Assembly (NCBI GenBank): GCA_029532415.1
Contig: JAQOTA010000047.1
Coordinates: 1,922,001-1,986,000 of the forward strand
Length of the DNA stretch: 64,000 nt
Source: Marasmius tenuissimus
Lineage: Eukaryota; Basidiomycota; Agaricomycetes; Agaricales; Marasmiaceae
Direction: 5' to 3'
Both the position numbers and the translations under genes were made by a program. The stretch's first letter is position 1. The number at the start of each line of letters is the position of its first letter. This document shows, piece after piece, positions 11,879 to 23,488 of this stretch. Under the pieces are notes generated by a model. It searched no databases. It saw nothing but the letters and a program-made list of their open reading frames with translations, and was not told the DNA's origin.

Positions 11879-14800
11879 GTTTGGGATTCAGTTAGATGAA
11901 TGAGGGATGCTGGAGTATTGTCGCATTTTTCTCCTTCATTTCGAACTTGGCCTCGTTGTTTTTGGAACTATACTTTTCCAGAATGTGGTATGAGTTTTGC
12001 GTTTACTCCCCTTCGATGAGAGTCGAATGCTCTTGGCCCTTTCTTGATGTTCTCTTGTGCGAGTAACCTACAGAGTCTAAAACTCCGTACAGCAAGATGC
12101 ATCGCTACTTTATACTCTCCCGGTCCTATCAGATGACTCGGTGGGTCCGGAAAAACAGCATATATTGGCTAGAGTTGACTAGTCCATCAGCAGTGTTCTG
12201 CCTTGTGTGTAGAGCGAAGAAAAATGAACCCCAGGACACGCAAGCCGGCATGAAGTCGATAATTCTGAGCTATCATAGGCAATATCATTCTAGGGTAAGT
12301 GTATTTTTGACCTACATAGACTACATGAATTCCCTTGCCGATTTGCTGTGGTACTGGACTGCGTCAGGTGGTGAAAACCAGCGAATCGCGAGAGACATGG
12401 TGGTTTCTGATCGACTTGTGAGATGGGCGCTTATTTTGACTGCCGACAATCTTCCCAGTCGCCGGCTCTCCGGCCCTAAGCTCGGCGAACCTCTCTCGAG
12501 TGTCTACCCCTTGTTCCTGACTCACCCTGACTCGACCCATCCAACTCTATCTAGAGAGCCATATACATCTTTTCTTCATCATTTTTTGTTCGAATCTATA
12601 CGTCTGCTCATCTAGCAGGTAAAGCGATGCAATTATAGCGACGTTGATCAGTGGTACGATTCATGCTATATTTTTTTTCGATGTTTGGCTGATAACATAC
12701 CGATTGATTGAGGACCAAGTAGACCTTTGACCCTCGAGTCTGGATGATCAATTTTTTCGAAAAACGGCTGAGTCGAAGCCAGCGCCTAGACGAATGAGAG
12801 GTCGAGGAGACTGGTAGGAATACGGCCGTGAACGAGCGAGGTACGTGTCTACGACAGTTGAGGGCTTGTCAAGTGCTGATTATAATATGTCTTGACACTG
12901 TCATCTTTCAGAAGTCTTACATTTAGCAACCCAGCTCGACTATCGCAACGTTTGGCTCCAGCAAGCGCAACCCACTCGGGATCATGTCGCTGTTGCATGG
13001 GGTTGTGATGAAGCTGTTGATTGCGGGCTATTGGCGAAGATTGGGAAAGAGGCTACAGGGTCAGGGTCAAAGCTTGAAGTGAAGCAGAAGAACCGGTCGA
13101 TGCCGCTGAGAGAAAATGGTCGACTGGATTCGCTCCATACACCCACGATGCCCGGGATCCAACATCGTGCTATCCCCAGAAACGCTACTCCTAACACCCT
13201 CGAGCTTCGACTACGGCCATTGTGAAGCAAGAAGAAGGATTAAACGCCGAAAAAACATGTTACAGAACGTGGAAAGCCATGGAGATGAGTCTCGACATTC
13301 CCACTCCAGATACTCGACATCGGTGGATTATATTACATAATCTCCAACGAGGGCGGCCTACATTCTCCCTCCCCCCACGTTGATGACGTTCAAACCAGGA
13401 AACCCTGATACATCTTCGACTCCACCCATCTCTTTGGAGAAGGGAGATACATCAGGCCGATGTATCTGCCGCTCTTGTTGAAGATGCTCGGATAGATATG
13501 ACGGAATTGCCATTGTCGCAGTCCTCAATACCCCACCTACGCTTCTTCCTCCAGCGGCTCGGCCTCCCTCCACTTCTTCCAACGAAACCAATATAAAGAA
13601 TCGGCCCCACCTCCCACGGGTCTATCGTCCTCTCTATGCCAGGGAGACTTCATCCTCCCACTCGCTTCGCATCTGGATTCTGGTGGCTCTCTTGAGAACC
13701 AAGAGAGAGGTGCGGTGGGTTGATAGCAAATGAAATTCCAAAGTTGGGCTGAGACGACGAGTGTACCTACCTAGGAGGCTAAGACCGATAGAGGATGCTG
13801 AAGTGGCAGGGCTGGTCGTCTTTCTGGAGGGATGTAAGGGTCGAGAGGTAGAAAGCAACGCCTCCGATGAGTGAATCGCGTCTCATATAACCTCATTTAC
13901 CTTTGCCATCCCACTTCTTCGTTTTACGATCCGATATTCCGATATTCCAATTATTGGATACTCTACTCATGTACTATACGGTCGATCCCAGGTCAAATCC
14001 AAGCATGGCAGGAGGAGGGCCTATTCGCAGCTCACGAAGTCGCCTAACGTAGCACTCATTATCATTTTACTTTTAGTTTCTTCCTTTCATGCCACTCGTA
14101 CCGATCCTCTGCCCTTTGGACATCGATTCTTACTCATCACAACTCACAACCTTTTCGCAATCGATATTTCGACATTGAATGGACAAAAAATCGAGCACGC
14201 CGTTTTAGTCTTTCAGGAGTGTGGGCACGCTCAGCGCTGCCACCATACTGTGATACGAGGCTACGTTCCATCTTTTTTCTTTCGACTATCGACCCACGGC
14301 AATCCCAGTATTGATCCGAGGTCTATCAAGCAACGCTCAAGTATCCACTGGCTCGAAGAAATCTGAGTCAAGCTTCAAGAACCTTGATAGATCACTTCCG
14401 CTAACTCGAACCGTTGTCGCACGGCTTTTATTAGCAGCAAAATGCAGGTCCCTCATTGAGCTCCAGGACGAAGCCGAGTTTGAGAGGCTTCGTCTTCGAC
14501 CACGCCGATTTCACAGCCGTCCGCGCGGAGTCATTGCAAACGACGTTTTCACTGATTCCAACATACCTCAAACTCCACCCTCGCTCAGTTATGTCCGGGC
14601 TCTCTGCTCCCAAACTGTGGGTGGTACGGACACACAGTCTCTTGGCTCAAATGAATAAATTGTCTTTGACAGGTCTCTTCAAAACTCACGGAGTGTGCGG
14701 GCCCACGGCTACTACGTCACTGGCAATTGAGAACTTACCATCACCCAATCATATAGCGGAAGTGGTAGGCCACTTTTCGTCGATAAATGCCGACCTCGAC

Positions 14801-16838
14801 TCCTTACTGGTGCATATATTCCAGACATTGGCCATTGAAGATCCGAAACGACACATTCATGCAAGTCTCACGCTCAAATTACGCTGCTAACCTAGCGTAT
14901 TCAGTATTTACCGCATCAGACTTGAATCTATTGCACCTCATCTTTTCTGGGCGTCTACTACCTCGGCGGATCGATTCATCGGACGTCAGAGGTAAAGCGG
15001 TCAAGACTGAAACGCGATCTCCCGAGTTTAAGCTCACGTTCGAGCTTCTGCTGACAGTCAGGAGATTCATATCGCTGGTCTATTTTCGTGTGTGTTCAGT
15101 AGGCTACCTGATGCTCGGGTTGCTCACGGGAACTCGACAAGCACTGGACACTCGCGCTCCAAGATCAGAAGTTAGTGCTGTAGTTGGTTTGTGCCGCACT
15201 GTTGAGGTTCGTTACTGAGAACAACAAGAAATGACGCCGTCGGGAACTATGTATATCTTGAAGAGTAGCGTCGATAGAGAACAGCGGAGAGTCTCCGGGG
15301 CTCATGGATAACCGGTGAGCTGCCACTCGTGCCAGCGATCCGATGGACTTTGCAAGCCAACCGCCGCGCAATGGAGAACAGTAGCTGAACTCAAGTAGCC
15401 CATGTTTACAAGCTTTGTGTACATAAAACTGGTGAGGTTACATAACCTAGTACAATGATTCTGAAATTCATATCCCGGGCTTCATCTTTGACGTTCGTTC
15501 CATATCTTGACCCTCTGGTTGTGTCCACACACGTGGACACAAAGCTTCGGCAAGATTCACAAGTTCTTCAACCTAGTCCGAGCGAACGACCCAAGGATCT
15601 AAATCATCTACAGAATGTACACCCTGAGTGGCAATCTGCCCTCGATGAATGAATCGCCTGTTGATCATCACGAGTGGATTGATTCTCGGGAGCATAGAAC
15701 TAAATTCTGCTTCTTAGATGGGAATAAATGTAGGTAAGTCGATTGAAAATTTTTGTGAGTGTCATTATTTTCCAGAAGCGCTGTAACCCGTCTCGGTGAG
15801 TATACTGATCTGGCTTTGCGAGTGATATAGCCCATGGGTGTGAGGAGGTTCAACGCGGCTCGGTGAAAAAGACGAGATTGGTGTTCATTTGAGTCAACTC
15901 ACCCCAACGTTCCGATGTCGTTTGAATTAACCAAAATACATGCAACAGCAGCCCAAGACTCCGAATCTAGCGACTGATTCATTGCTCTCCCACTATCACT
16001 CCACCACTTTCTCCAACGAAGCCAACACTCACAATCCACCCAAACGCCGACATGTCCATTGCATTCCACACATCAACGGGTCTTTACACGCTGGCATTTC
16101 AATATGCGAACGTCAATAACAACTCGCTTCGGAGTTACCTGCCCTCTTCCAGATCCAGATATAGACACTCTGTGGGTTCACACTCGAAGGTATGCTTAAA
16201 CGTGGCGGCACCGTCAGCATATTCAATACAGTTGAAAGTCAGAGGCATGGGGGACGGGGAATGCATCAGTCCGGTTCCTGTGTTCAGCGATAGTGAATCA
16301 TTTATGATGCTATCGGAAGGCTGCGCCAACATTGTAGTGATACCGACAGCATCTAGACGAGGGATGCCACACGGAGTGAGTTTCTCGATTAGCGCTGCAT
16401 AGGTGATAATCGGGACCCCTGTTATGTCTAGTGCGGCGTGATGACCGGGGGAGTTTGAAGTTTTGCGTGCTTACTGTCCAAAAACGCTGAAGCTTCATAC
16501 TCAGGTGCGTTCAATCCTTCCTTTGCGTGTTCTCAGATTACATGGGGGAAATCCACACAAAAGCGGGAAGTTTGAAAGGCATAATAATAGAAATCGTAAC
16601 TTGGATGGAGGAGGGTTCATAGTTATCAGTCAACTCTTAATCTCGGCGATTACACCAAGCCGGCAGGTCTCCCTCATCAATTGAACTGTCATGGATAGTT
16701 CGTCGATCGAATTATGATGAGAATGCCTTTGCTTACACAGCGGTTGCTCGTCTTCTCCGCCGCCTGTTGTCAATGTCATCAGTTATCACGGGTACCTCAG
16801 TGTAAGCCGATAAAACTCGAAGAGTATAAAGAAACATA
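11879..16838. other. 5-kb stretch between the two GH76-like copies, no supported gene
   Basis: Several ORFs look weakly coding but belong to no family I know: 12097-12615 (172 codons, plus), an exon-like piece at about 12920-13200 in the frame of VAVAWGCDEAVDCGLLAKIG, a plus-strand piece near 13430-13590, 14456-14890, and 16052-16402 (116 codons). They could be exons of fast-evolving genes or remains of old ones. I see no transposon signature, RNA gene or clear promoter. Confidence 0.35.
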
Positions 16839-19179
16839 ATGAGACTCGAACAATCAACGACACCAATGGGAGGACATCCTTCCCTATCGATAGAGCCATT
16901 GACAGTATTCGCTCTGCTCGCAATGCTTGTCCCTCTCGTCACTGAAGGGCAATTCATCCCGAGCCAGCTCTGGGTATTGTATCTCTCCAACATCCTCAAA
17001 TTCCATAATCTGACCGAAACTACAGAAATCAAATGTCACGCATACATTGCAGGATCGTTTGGACACCGCATATTCAGCATTACTCGAAGGACCCCAACGC
17101 TTCTTTGACAGTTCGTGGCCACTCAGTAAATTATCTTCATTGCCTACACTTATATTTGACGCTGTCGTATTCATTTGAAGTCGGTCACCCGGTGCCTGGG
17201 AGTCCCACATTTGGCTATTCTCAGTTTTACGCAGCCATGGCGAATTTCGAGCTCGTAACCCGGAATAATAACACTTTCCACAAACTTGCCTCGCAGTATT
17301 TTTACCAACCGGACAGACCGAGGGTCAGGGGAAGTGCCACACTCCACGAACTGTAGGAGATCAATCAAATTCTAGAATGACGCTAACCTACCCTGATCGA
17401 CATTTACACAGAGAGGACGGCTATGCTGCAATCCGCTGGTACAGGGCTCACGCTGACGAGGCTTTTCTCAAAATCGCCCGCGTACGGTGGGAACGGGTAC
17501 ACAGACTCACAATCTCGGGGGAAACTGTACTCGCGAACGGAACTATGGCGGGAAAGAAATCTATAGTCTGTAGGGACTCTGACAACTCCACGCTAGATGG
17601 AGCAACGTTCCGGGTGAGTGATCCCGTCTATAGGCTGGGCGGGCAATTGATGTCGGTATACTAATGATACACCATAGAACATCTCTTCGAATGATGGTGA
17701 ATTGGGCAGCTACGAAAGTAGGTAAGGCATGTAGTTATTTGACACCCAGTAGTCAGTACACTGCTGAATTTCTCGCATTTAGCTTGTATTCACTGTGAGT
17801 GTGATCATCGACCCACGGCACTATCACCAGCCAAGCCACGATTTTGAGGGTCTAACATCTGTCGTCTTTGTAACGAGGTTATCGGCTTTGCTCGCTGAGG
17901 CAGAACCATCTAACACCAGATATGTTCAAGCAGCCTCACTGTCGTTGGAATTTGCGCTCAAACAAGCTTCCAGACATGGGTATGGTACTTCTGGATCGTT
18001 CGTGACGAATACATCTGGGTTATGTGACGGTGAAATCTCTATGGCGGATACGGCAACGGCATCGGGTCTTGGCTGCTTGATGGAAGCAATGTCCGTAATG
18101 TACTCTGTAGCCAGAAACAACGATACGGGCATAAGGTATGGTGGATTTCCCTAAGTCCCTCCTGACTCAAAGGGCTATCTAACTAAGAGTTGCATTGATT
18201 AGACTACAAGAAGTTGTTGCCTCGGCCTTGGATAAGTTAGGCACGAATCTCGACTCCAATGGTGTATTATCCAACCAGAATTTGAATAGCATCAGGGTCT
18301 ACGGTGACATGTACTTCTTGAGAGGCCTTGCAGAAGCATATCGAAGGGGCGAAGGAACACTTTCAGTCGACTTGCGGAGCAACATGAAGACAGTTCTGGG
18401 AGTGCATGTGTGTAACACTTCCTGTTGTTTTGATGGGTTGCTCACACTTAAACCCTGACTTCTAGTACAATGCTATTCGAGATAGATCCACGACAGGGGA
18501 CAACGTTTATAGCCGAAACTGGAGGGGCCCGCCAACATCAACAACTTTTGATCTGTATAATCAAGCTGCTGCTGCACAGATATTAGTTGACGGGATTGAT
18601 CTCTTCAGCTCCGACACCACTTCCTCGCCTAGTCCTTCCGCCAGAGCCTCTCCCAAGCTACCCGCCCTGGTGATAGCAGGGGCAACGGTTGGCTCCATAA
18701 TATGTATGTCGTTGACAATACTCGTCATCTTCTGCGCTGTACGCCAATGGCGCCGCAAGAATCGAATAGCCGCATCATCCGAAGCCGGCACCTCGGCTCG
18801 AACAATTGACCCCTTCGTTGCCGCTGTATCTGAGAAGAGGACAGCCTTTTCGCACAAATATCCATTACCCGAATCGCTAGCTCAGGTATTAGCGCCGGAG
18901 GCACAACTGATGCCGCTCAGGCCACACAGCTCAGAGCCCTCTGGCTTGCAGGAAGCAACCGATTCATTAGGCGGGCGTCATAACATTGTCAATGCAGTCG
19001 ATACCAGAGTAGACTCCAGTGACAATCGAGGTGGCGTTTATTTTGGAGGGGATACAGAAATATCTCCGACACTTCCCGACATGATTCGTGTGCTATACGA
19101 ACGCCTTTGGCATCAAGATGGGTCTGGGAGTCCCCCGGAGTACCGTAGTAATGCAGGGGAATCGCCTCAGCGGGCTTGA
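16839..19179 (+). CDS. GH76-like glycosidase with C-terminal membrane anchor and cytoplasmic tail, nine exons
   Basis: Exons 16839-16973, 17026-17125, 17181-17323, 17416-17613, 17678-17721, 17783-17794, 17878-18135, 18203-18407 and 18466-19179 join to 603 codons (602 residues) with consistent phases. Residues 1-37 contain a signal peptide (core FALLAMLVPLVTEG). The enzyme region (about 40-425) has the pattern I associate with fungal GH76, alpha-1,6-mannanase-like proteins: QFYAAMANFEL, DGYAAIRWYRAH, VHRLTIS, GDMYFLRGLAEAYRR, YNAIRD and NWRGPP. A Ser/Pro-rich stalk leads to a membrane span near 433-457, then about 145 cytosolic residues ending near DMIRVLYER. GH76 proteins trim or transfer mannan chains in cell-wall assembly; the role here is inferred. 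I cannot identify the classical Asp-Asp catalytic pair with certainty. Exon 6 is only 12 nt. A relic paralogue lies 5 kb upstream in the same orientation. Confidence 0.72.
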
Positions 19180-22085
19180 GATATAGTTTGATGCACTTCA
19201 GTCGGTCGAGTGTGGCGGGTAGATTTCCATTTCATTCCTCGCCTAACCACATCCTTTCATATAGCATTATATCATTTTTTAGTACATGCTTTGCTTTCCT
19301 GGGCTCTACTCCCCTATTAATCGAAGTCCCATGTTTTGGAACTCACCTCTTTTGGATGGGCGTAGATTTATAGGAACGAAAACACAACTTATAGCCATTA
19401 CACTTGTTTCACTCTCACTTTGCAATTGTCCGCGTAAAGTCTTCGACAATCATCAAAGTGCGAGGGTTACTGCTGCCTACAATGCGTGAATAACCGTAAG
19501 CAGAATCAACAGCTGGGATGGCGAGGGACATACGACTCGGAATCACCAGAGAGGCGTTTCGGGAGGAAACGGCGCAATCCCTTGTGCGTGCATTTTATAC
19601 CGCCAGATTTCAAAAGGCCTAGAAAGTAGGGGATGGTGGGGAGGTTGGCCTGTCCCGTTGAGCACCATTTTGAGTTGGCAGACCCAACATTTAGTTTCAA
19701 AGTGGGCATCAGGTTATCAGCACCTATTGACGAAGTTGTATCGCCCGCGCTTGAAAAACCCGGAGGATCATGTATCTCAACGGAGCATCGACCGTTTCAG
19801 CCTTCCCAAGTTGGATTGATGAACAGATAAAAATGAGAGAGAAAGACGTTCACTACTCAACGAATTAATGCTATGAGTACTAGTCAAGAGTTAGGTACCT
19901 CTCCAGTTTTTTGCTCGCGCCCAGTCTGTAGATAATGAGGTTGCAATCCCGATGACCATATGGGATATTGAAGTTTTTGCAAAGTATGGTTCGCTGGTAA
20001 GTCGTGGGAGTTGAAGAAAGACAGACACACGTGTGCTACGCACGGGTAATCGGCATCTCCCGAACCCTGTGCCCTGCGCCCTCGGTCCTGGACCCACAAA
20101 ATACAGCCCTCGTATAATCATACCCAAACTGGGACCTCCTCGTCACGATAGATATCGGCAGATGACCTATCCTTCTTTGACCTCCTCCAACATTGTCAAC
20201 TCAAGATTGACGGAAGTACTAAGACGAATTTTCGGTCGACATGCTACTCAAGCAAGGCGTAAACTTACTCACCAGCCATTGCAAGATTCGATGGCGAAGA
20301 CAGGGAGTTGTACTCGGCGATATCGGTAGATGTATTCAGTATTGGACGGTCTTGGTGCTTGGGCTATAAGGTAGACAAGGATATAAAAGGGAGATGTAGA
20401 GAAAGTAACGTTGTTGGGTTTAGGGCGAAATAGAACGCGGTGAGCTGGACTTGTCCATATTTCGATATTTCACACGCGCTTACGCTTGGTACTGTAGGAA
20501 CAACACCCTCAACTCAATTCTAGCGACTTTCGACCCGCTGTGTGAAATTCAACTCGACAAGATAGTTGTGGAGATTCTGACGGCGTTGATAGGGTGGTGA
20601 CGATATTGTCAATAGGAGCTTCCGGAGTTGGACGCGGTTTGAGGAGATGGTACACATCCCAGGATCAGAAACCCACCAAGAAGAGCCGATATAGCAAACC
20701 TAGGCAGAAAACACGTATTCAGTTCAACGATCACCCCTTCCACCTCTCAATTCTCAAATATCTACAAGAAAGGGCCAATGTACCCTATCTCTCGTCGCAC
20801 CTGGATTTGTTTCAGGAAGGAGTATGTACCCAAGAAAGATCTCCGAGAGTCCTTCCCTGCAGGTACAACTACCGAAACGGAAGAGGTTGTCATATCCGAG
20901 CGTAGTAACGGCGAGACCCCCTTTCAGTTACTCTCCGTCATCCGTGGACTACGTCATTCCATCACACTATTCCCCCCCCCCCTTGTTTTCTCCACCTTCG
21001 ACGATACCGAAGCCAAGGTGTTCACTGATTCCCCGAGTCTACTCGACGTTTCGAGAAGAGGATGATACACGAACACGACGTACCGGCTGATGATGACGAC
21101 TAAACCGTCCCTCATGATTCATCCCATCACATATACATTCATCGCTCTCTCTCCACACTAATAGGGCCTCACACACTGACGCCTCAGAGGGTGAACCCGC
21201 ATAGCCTCTGCCCACCTTTATTGCATTTGGAGGCTCCTTCGGATCTCGAGAGAGATATGTTATGTGGGGGACGATTGGGGCGGAGAATGCAAATGCGGGT
21301 GCCGGTTAGGTGGTCGTACTTACTCAGGGCAGGATCGCTGTTGTTTGGGTGTCAATTCCTAGTCGAACGAGAGAAGGTTGCGGGTAGGCGTTTGATGGAG
21401 TGCAGATCGGATCATTATGTGGTAGAGGTTGCAGAGCTCATATCATTTGTGAAGATGCGGAGGGGTTTGTTGGGCAATCGGGGAGATGATCTGCCTCAGG
21501 GACGAAAGATTCAGTAGATTATGATTGAGCTCAACTGATGGCGGTCCGCCGTCTCACCATCTCGATGTTTTACTGGCATAAATTCAGTAATTACAAACCT
21601 CTTTCGCCACATGCCCTTATCTGATCGCACCCACTCGAAGAAAAGAACAGAGAAAAGAACTGTAATGATAAGGCTCATGAAGAAAAGAGACGAGGCAGGT
21701 CTTCTCTGTGAGCGCTACCAACATCAAAGGGATTGTCAGTCTCCCGGACTCTACTCCTAGCTCGAAAAGTTCAAAGGTTCACGTGCAAAGTCGTAACGGA
21801 GCCACCGCCACAGAATGCAAGGGACCGGGGCAGCGTGTTTTGCTTAAGGTATAGCAAAAACCACTAAATCATCCCAGCGGACTCTAGACACATGAAGATT
21901 GAACGAGGAAGGCAACGTAGGATCCGGAAAGTGACGAACGTAGATAAGTTAATCAAGACAGATGTGGGTAAACATCATGATGAGAGCTCCCTTGAATCGG
22001 TGTGAGCGGAGGTCGTTAGTATCTGGAGAGTATCAAGTTGGCGTAGTACTTCAGTCAATGTAACATCACGGTAAGAGTTTGTGAA
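19180..22085. other. 2.9-kb stretch without a supported gene
   Basis: Short ORFs only. The plus-strand ORFs at 20594-20905 and 20778-21065 have basic and acidic runs that look faintly coding, and the segment 21034-21085 resembles 7249-7300 (about three quarters identity by eye). A run of nine or more C lies near 20972-20982. Nothing else is recognisable. Confidence 0.35.
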
Positions 22086-23488
22086 CTAACATACCCCTCC
22101 ACGTACTTGCCCGTCGGGTGGCTGATCGAGCGTATTGAAGATGGGCAGCGAGTTCGGGCTTGAAGGAAGGCCCAAAATCGAGACAAATTTCAGCGAGGTC
22201 TTCGAAGCAAGATTGTTACGACTCACATCGTCGGTATCTTTGGCGTATCCCTCGTGTAGCAGTTCAAACGTCGGACAAGACGACACGCTCCTATTGAGGC
22301 AACCGTTGTAGGTGGCCCTCTATCATCCTGTCAGAAAGAGGGAGCGGAACTCAAGACTCGAGGATGAGAGTGACTTACAGCGCCATTATGTCTATGATAG
22401 GGTTGAGATCCAGGAGCGCGAAAATCTAGGATTATCCAAGTGAGGGTCCCGGTTGATTGGATTACTGACTGACTATAGTACGCACGACTGCAACAAGGTT
22501 CGAGAGGAATCTGGAGGGGGTTATTGCAAGCTGTGAGTCATGTAAGGGACGACTCACGCCACTGCAAAGTAAGCCAGGCCGTCCCTGAATATAAGCTTGA
22601 CAAGGCCGCTATGCATATGATAGCTGTCTTGGTACTCGACGTATGTCTTATACGCGGTTAACGAGAGTATGAAAAAGTCGACTACCATCGTCACGATGAA
22701 CAAGGCGGCAATACTATCGGGCTTTCCAAGAGACGTGATCACACAACCAGACCCCTCGACATAGTGCCCTCTCATGCTCGCTGATGTGCATTGTATAATG
22801 ACAGTAAGCTGTCCTGCGAGCAGGACAGTGAGAATGACGACCACCACTCGGTTATTCTGCCACACTGCTATGCTTCGGATGTGTAGCGGCTTTGAGCATT
22901 GGTCGGCACAATGACGGTAGCAATGCCTTACCTGCGAATCGCGAGATTCCAGCTGGAAGCGCCTAGTGCAAGATTTGAAAGAGCTGGTATGAATTTATAT
23001 AAGGCCTGACAGGCAATAAGACTTCATTCCGTCCGTCAAAAAAAAAATTGACATCCTTCGAGCTTATGATGGGACTTACTGGCGCGTGTCCCTTTCAATC
23101 CTTGTCGAGATGAAAAAACCCAACATGGAATATCGACCCAAAAGATAGAAGATCTTGATATAAAGTTGGACTCGCATGAGTCAGTGCGATACACACAATG
23201 ACCAAACAAGCTTGCCATCGGCCAACGGAACGTCTTCTGACCAGAGACCAGAGCCCAATCAAAATCCAGGCTCACGACCCATTCCCATCTTGAGTAGCGT
23301 TAGAAGTGGTGGAAACTCGCGAGACAAATCACATGCACGCACAGATAAACGCCAAAAAAAACCTCCGCTACTCGGTTGGCCTCTCCTGTATTATCAACAG
23401 TGTGTGACCATGTGAATTCACAAGACACGACACGGAACGTACGCGCATTTGCAGCCATCACTTCTGGGGACTTCCAATTGATACCCAT
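22086..23488 (-). CDS. DUF6533-like 7TM membrane prot., minus-strand copy of an inverted pair
   Basis: The gene starts at the ATG at 23488 (MGINWKSPE) and ends at the TAG at 22086. Exons I could place: 23488-23443, 23385-23343, 23288-23216, 23153-23080, 23021-22932, 22872-22558, then short exons carrying FLSNLVAV, IFALLDLNPIIDIMAL and IGACRLVRRL, and a last exon ending VRGGVC. Exons 1-5 have the same lengths as those of the plus-strand paralogue at 25530, and exon 6 is three codons longer. Family marks are WEWVVSLDFDW, FYLLGRYSMLG, WNLAIR, AVWQNNRVVVV, TAYKTYVEYQD and FRDGLAYF, typical of the DUF6533/7TM proteins of mushrooms; about seven spans are expected. The intron at 23215-23154 begins GC rather than GT. 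Function and ligand are unknown. Confidence 0.75.

Noticed and set aside
12097..12615. 172-codon plus-strand ORF, possible zinc-finger or transposase piece
   Set aside because: Only isolated Cys residues (CLVCRAKK) suggest a finger; no His partners or neighbouring domains were found.
16052..16402. 116-codon ORF as a possible small protein gene
   Set aside because: No signal peptide, domain or paralogue; kept only as a remark in the intergenic entry.
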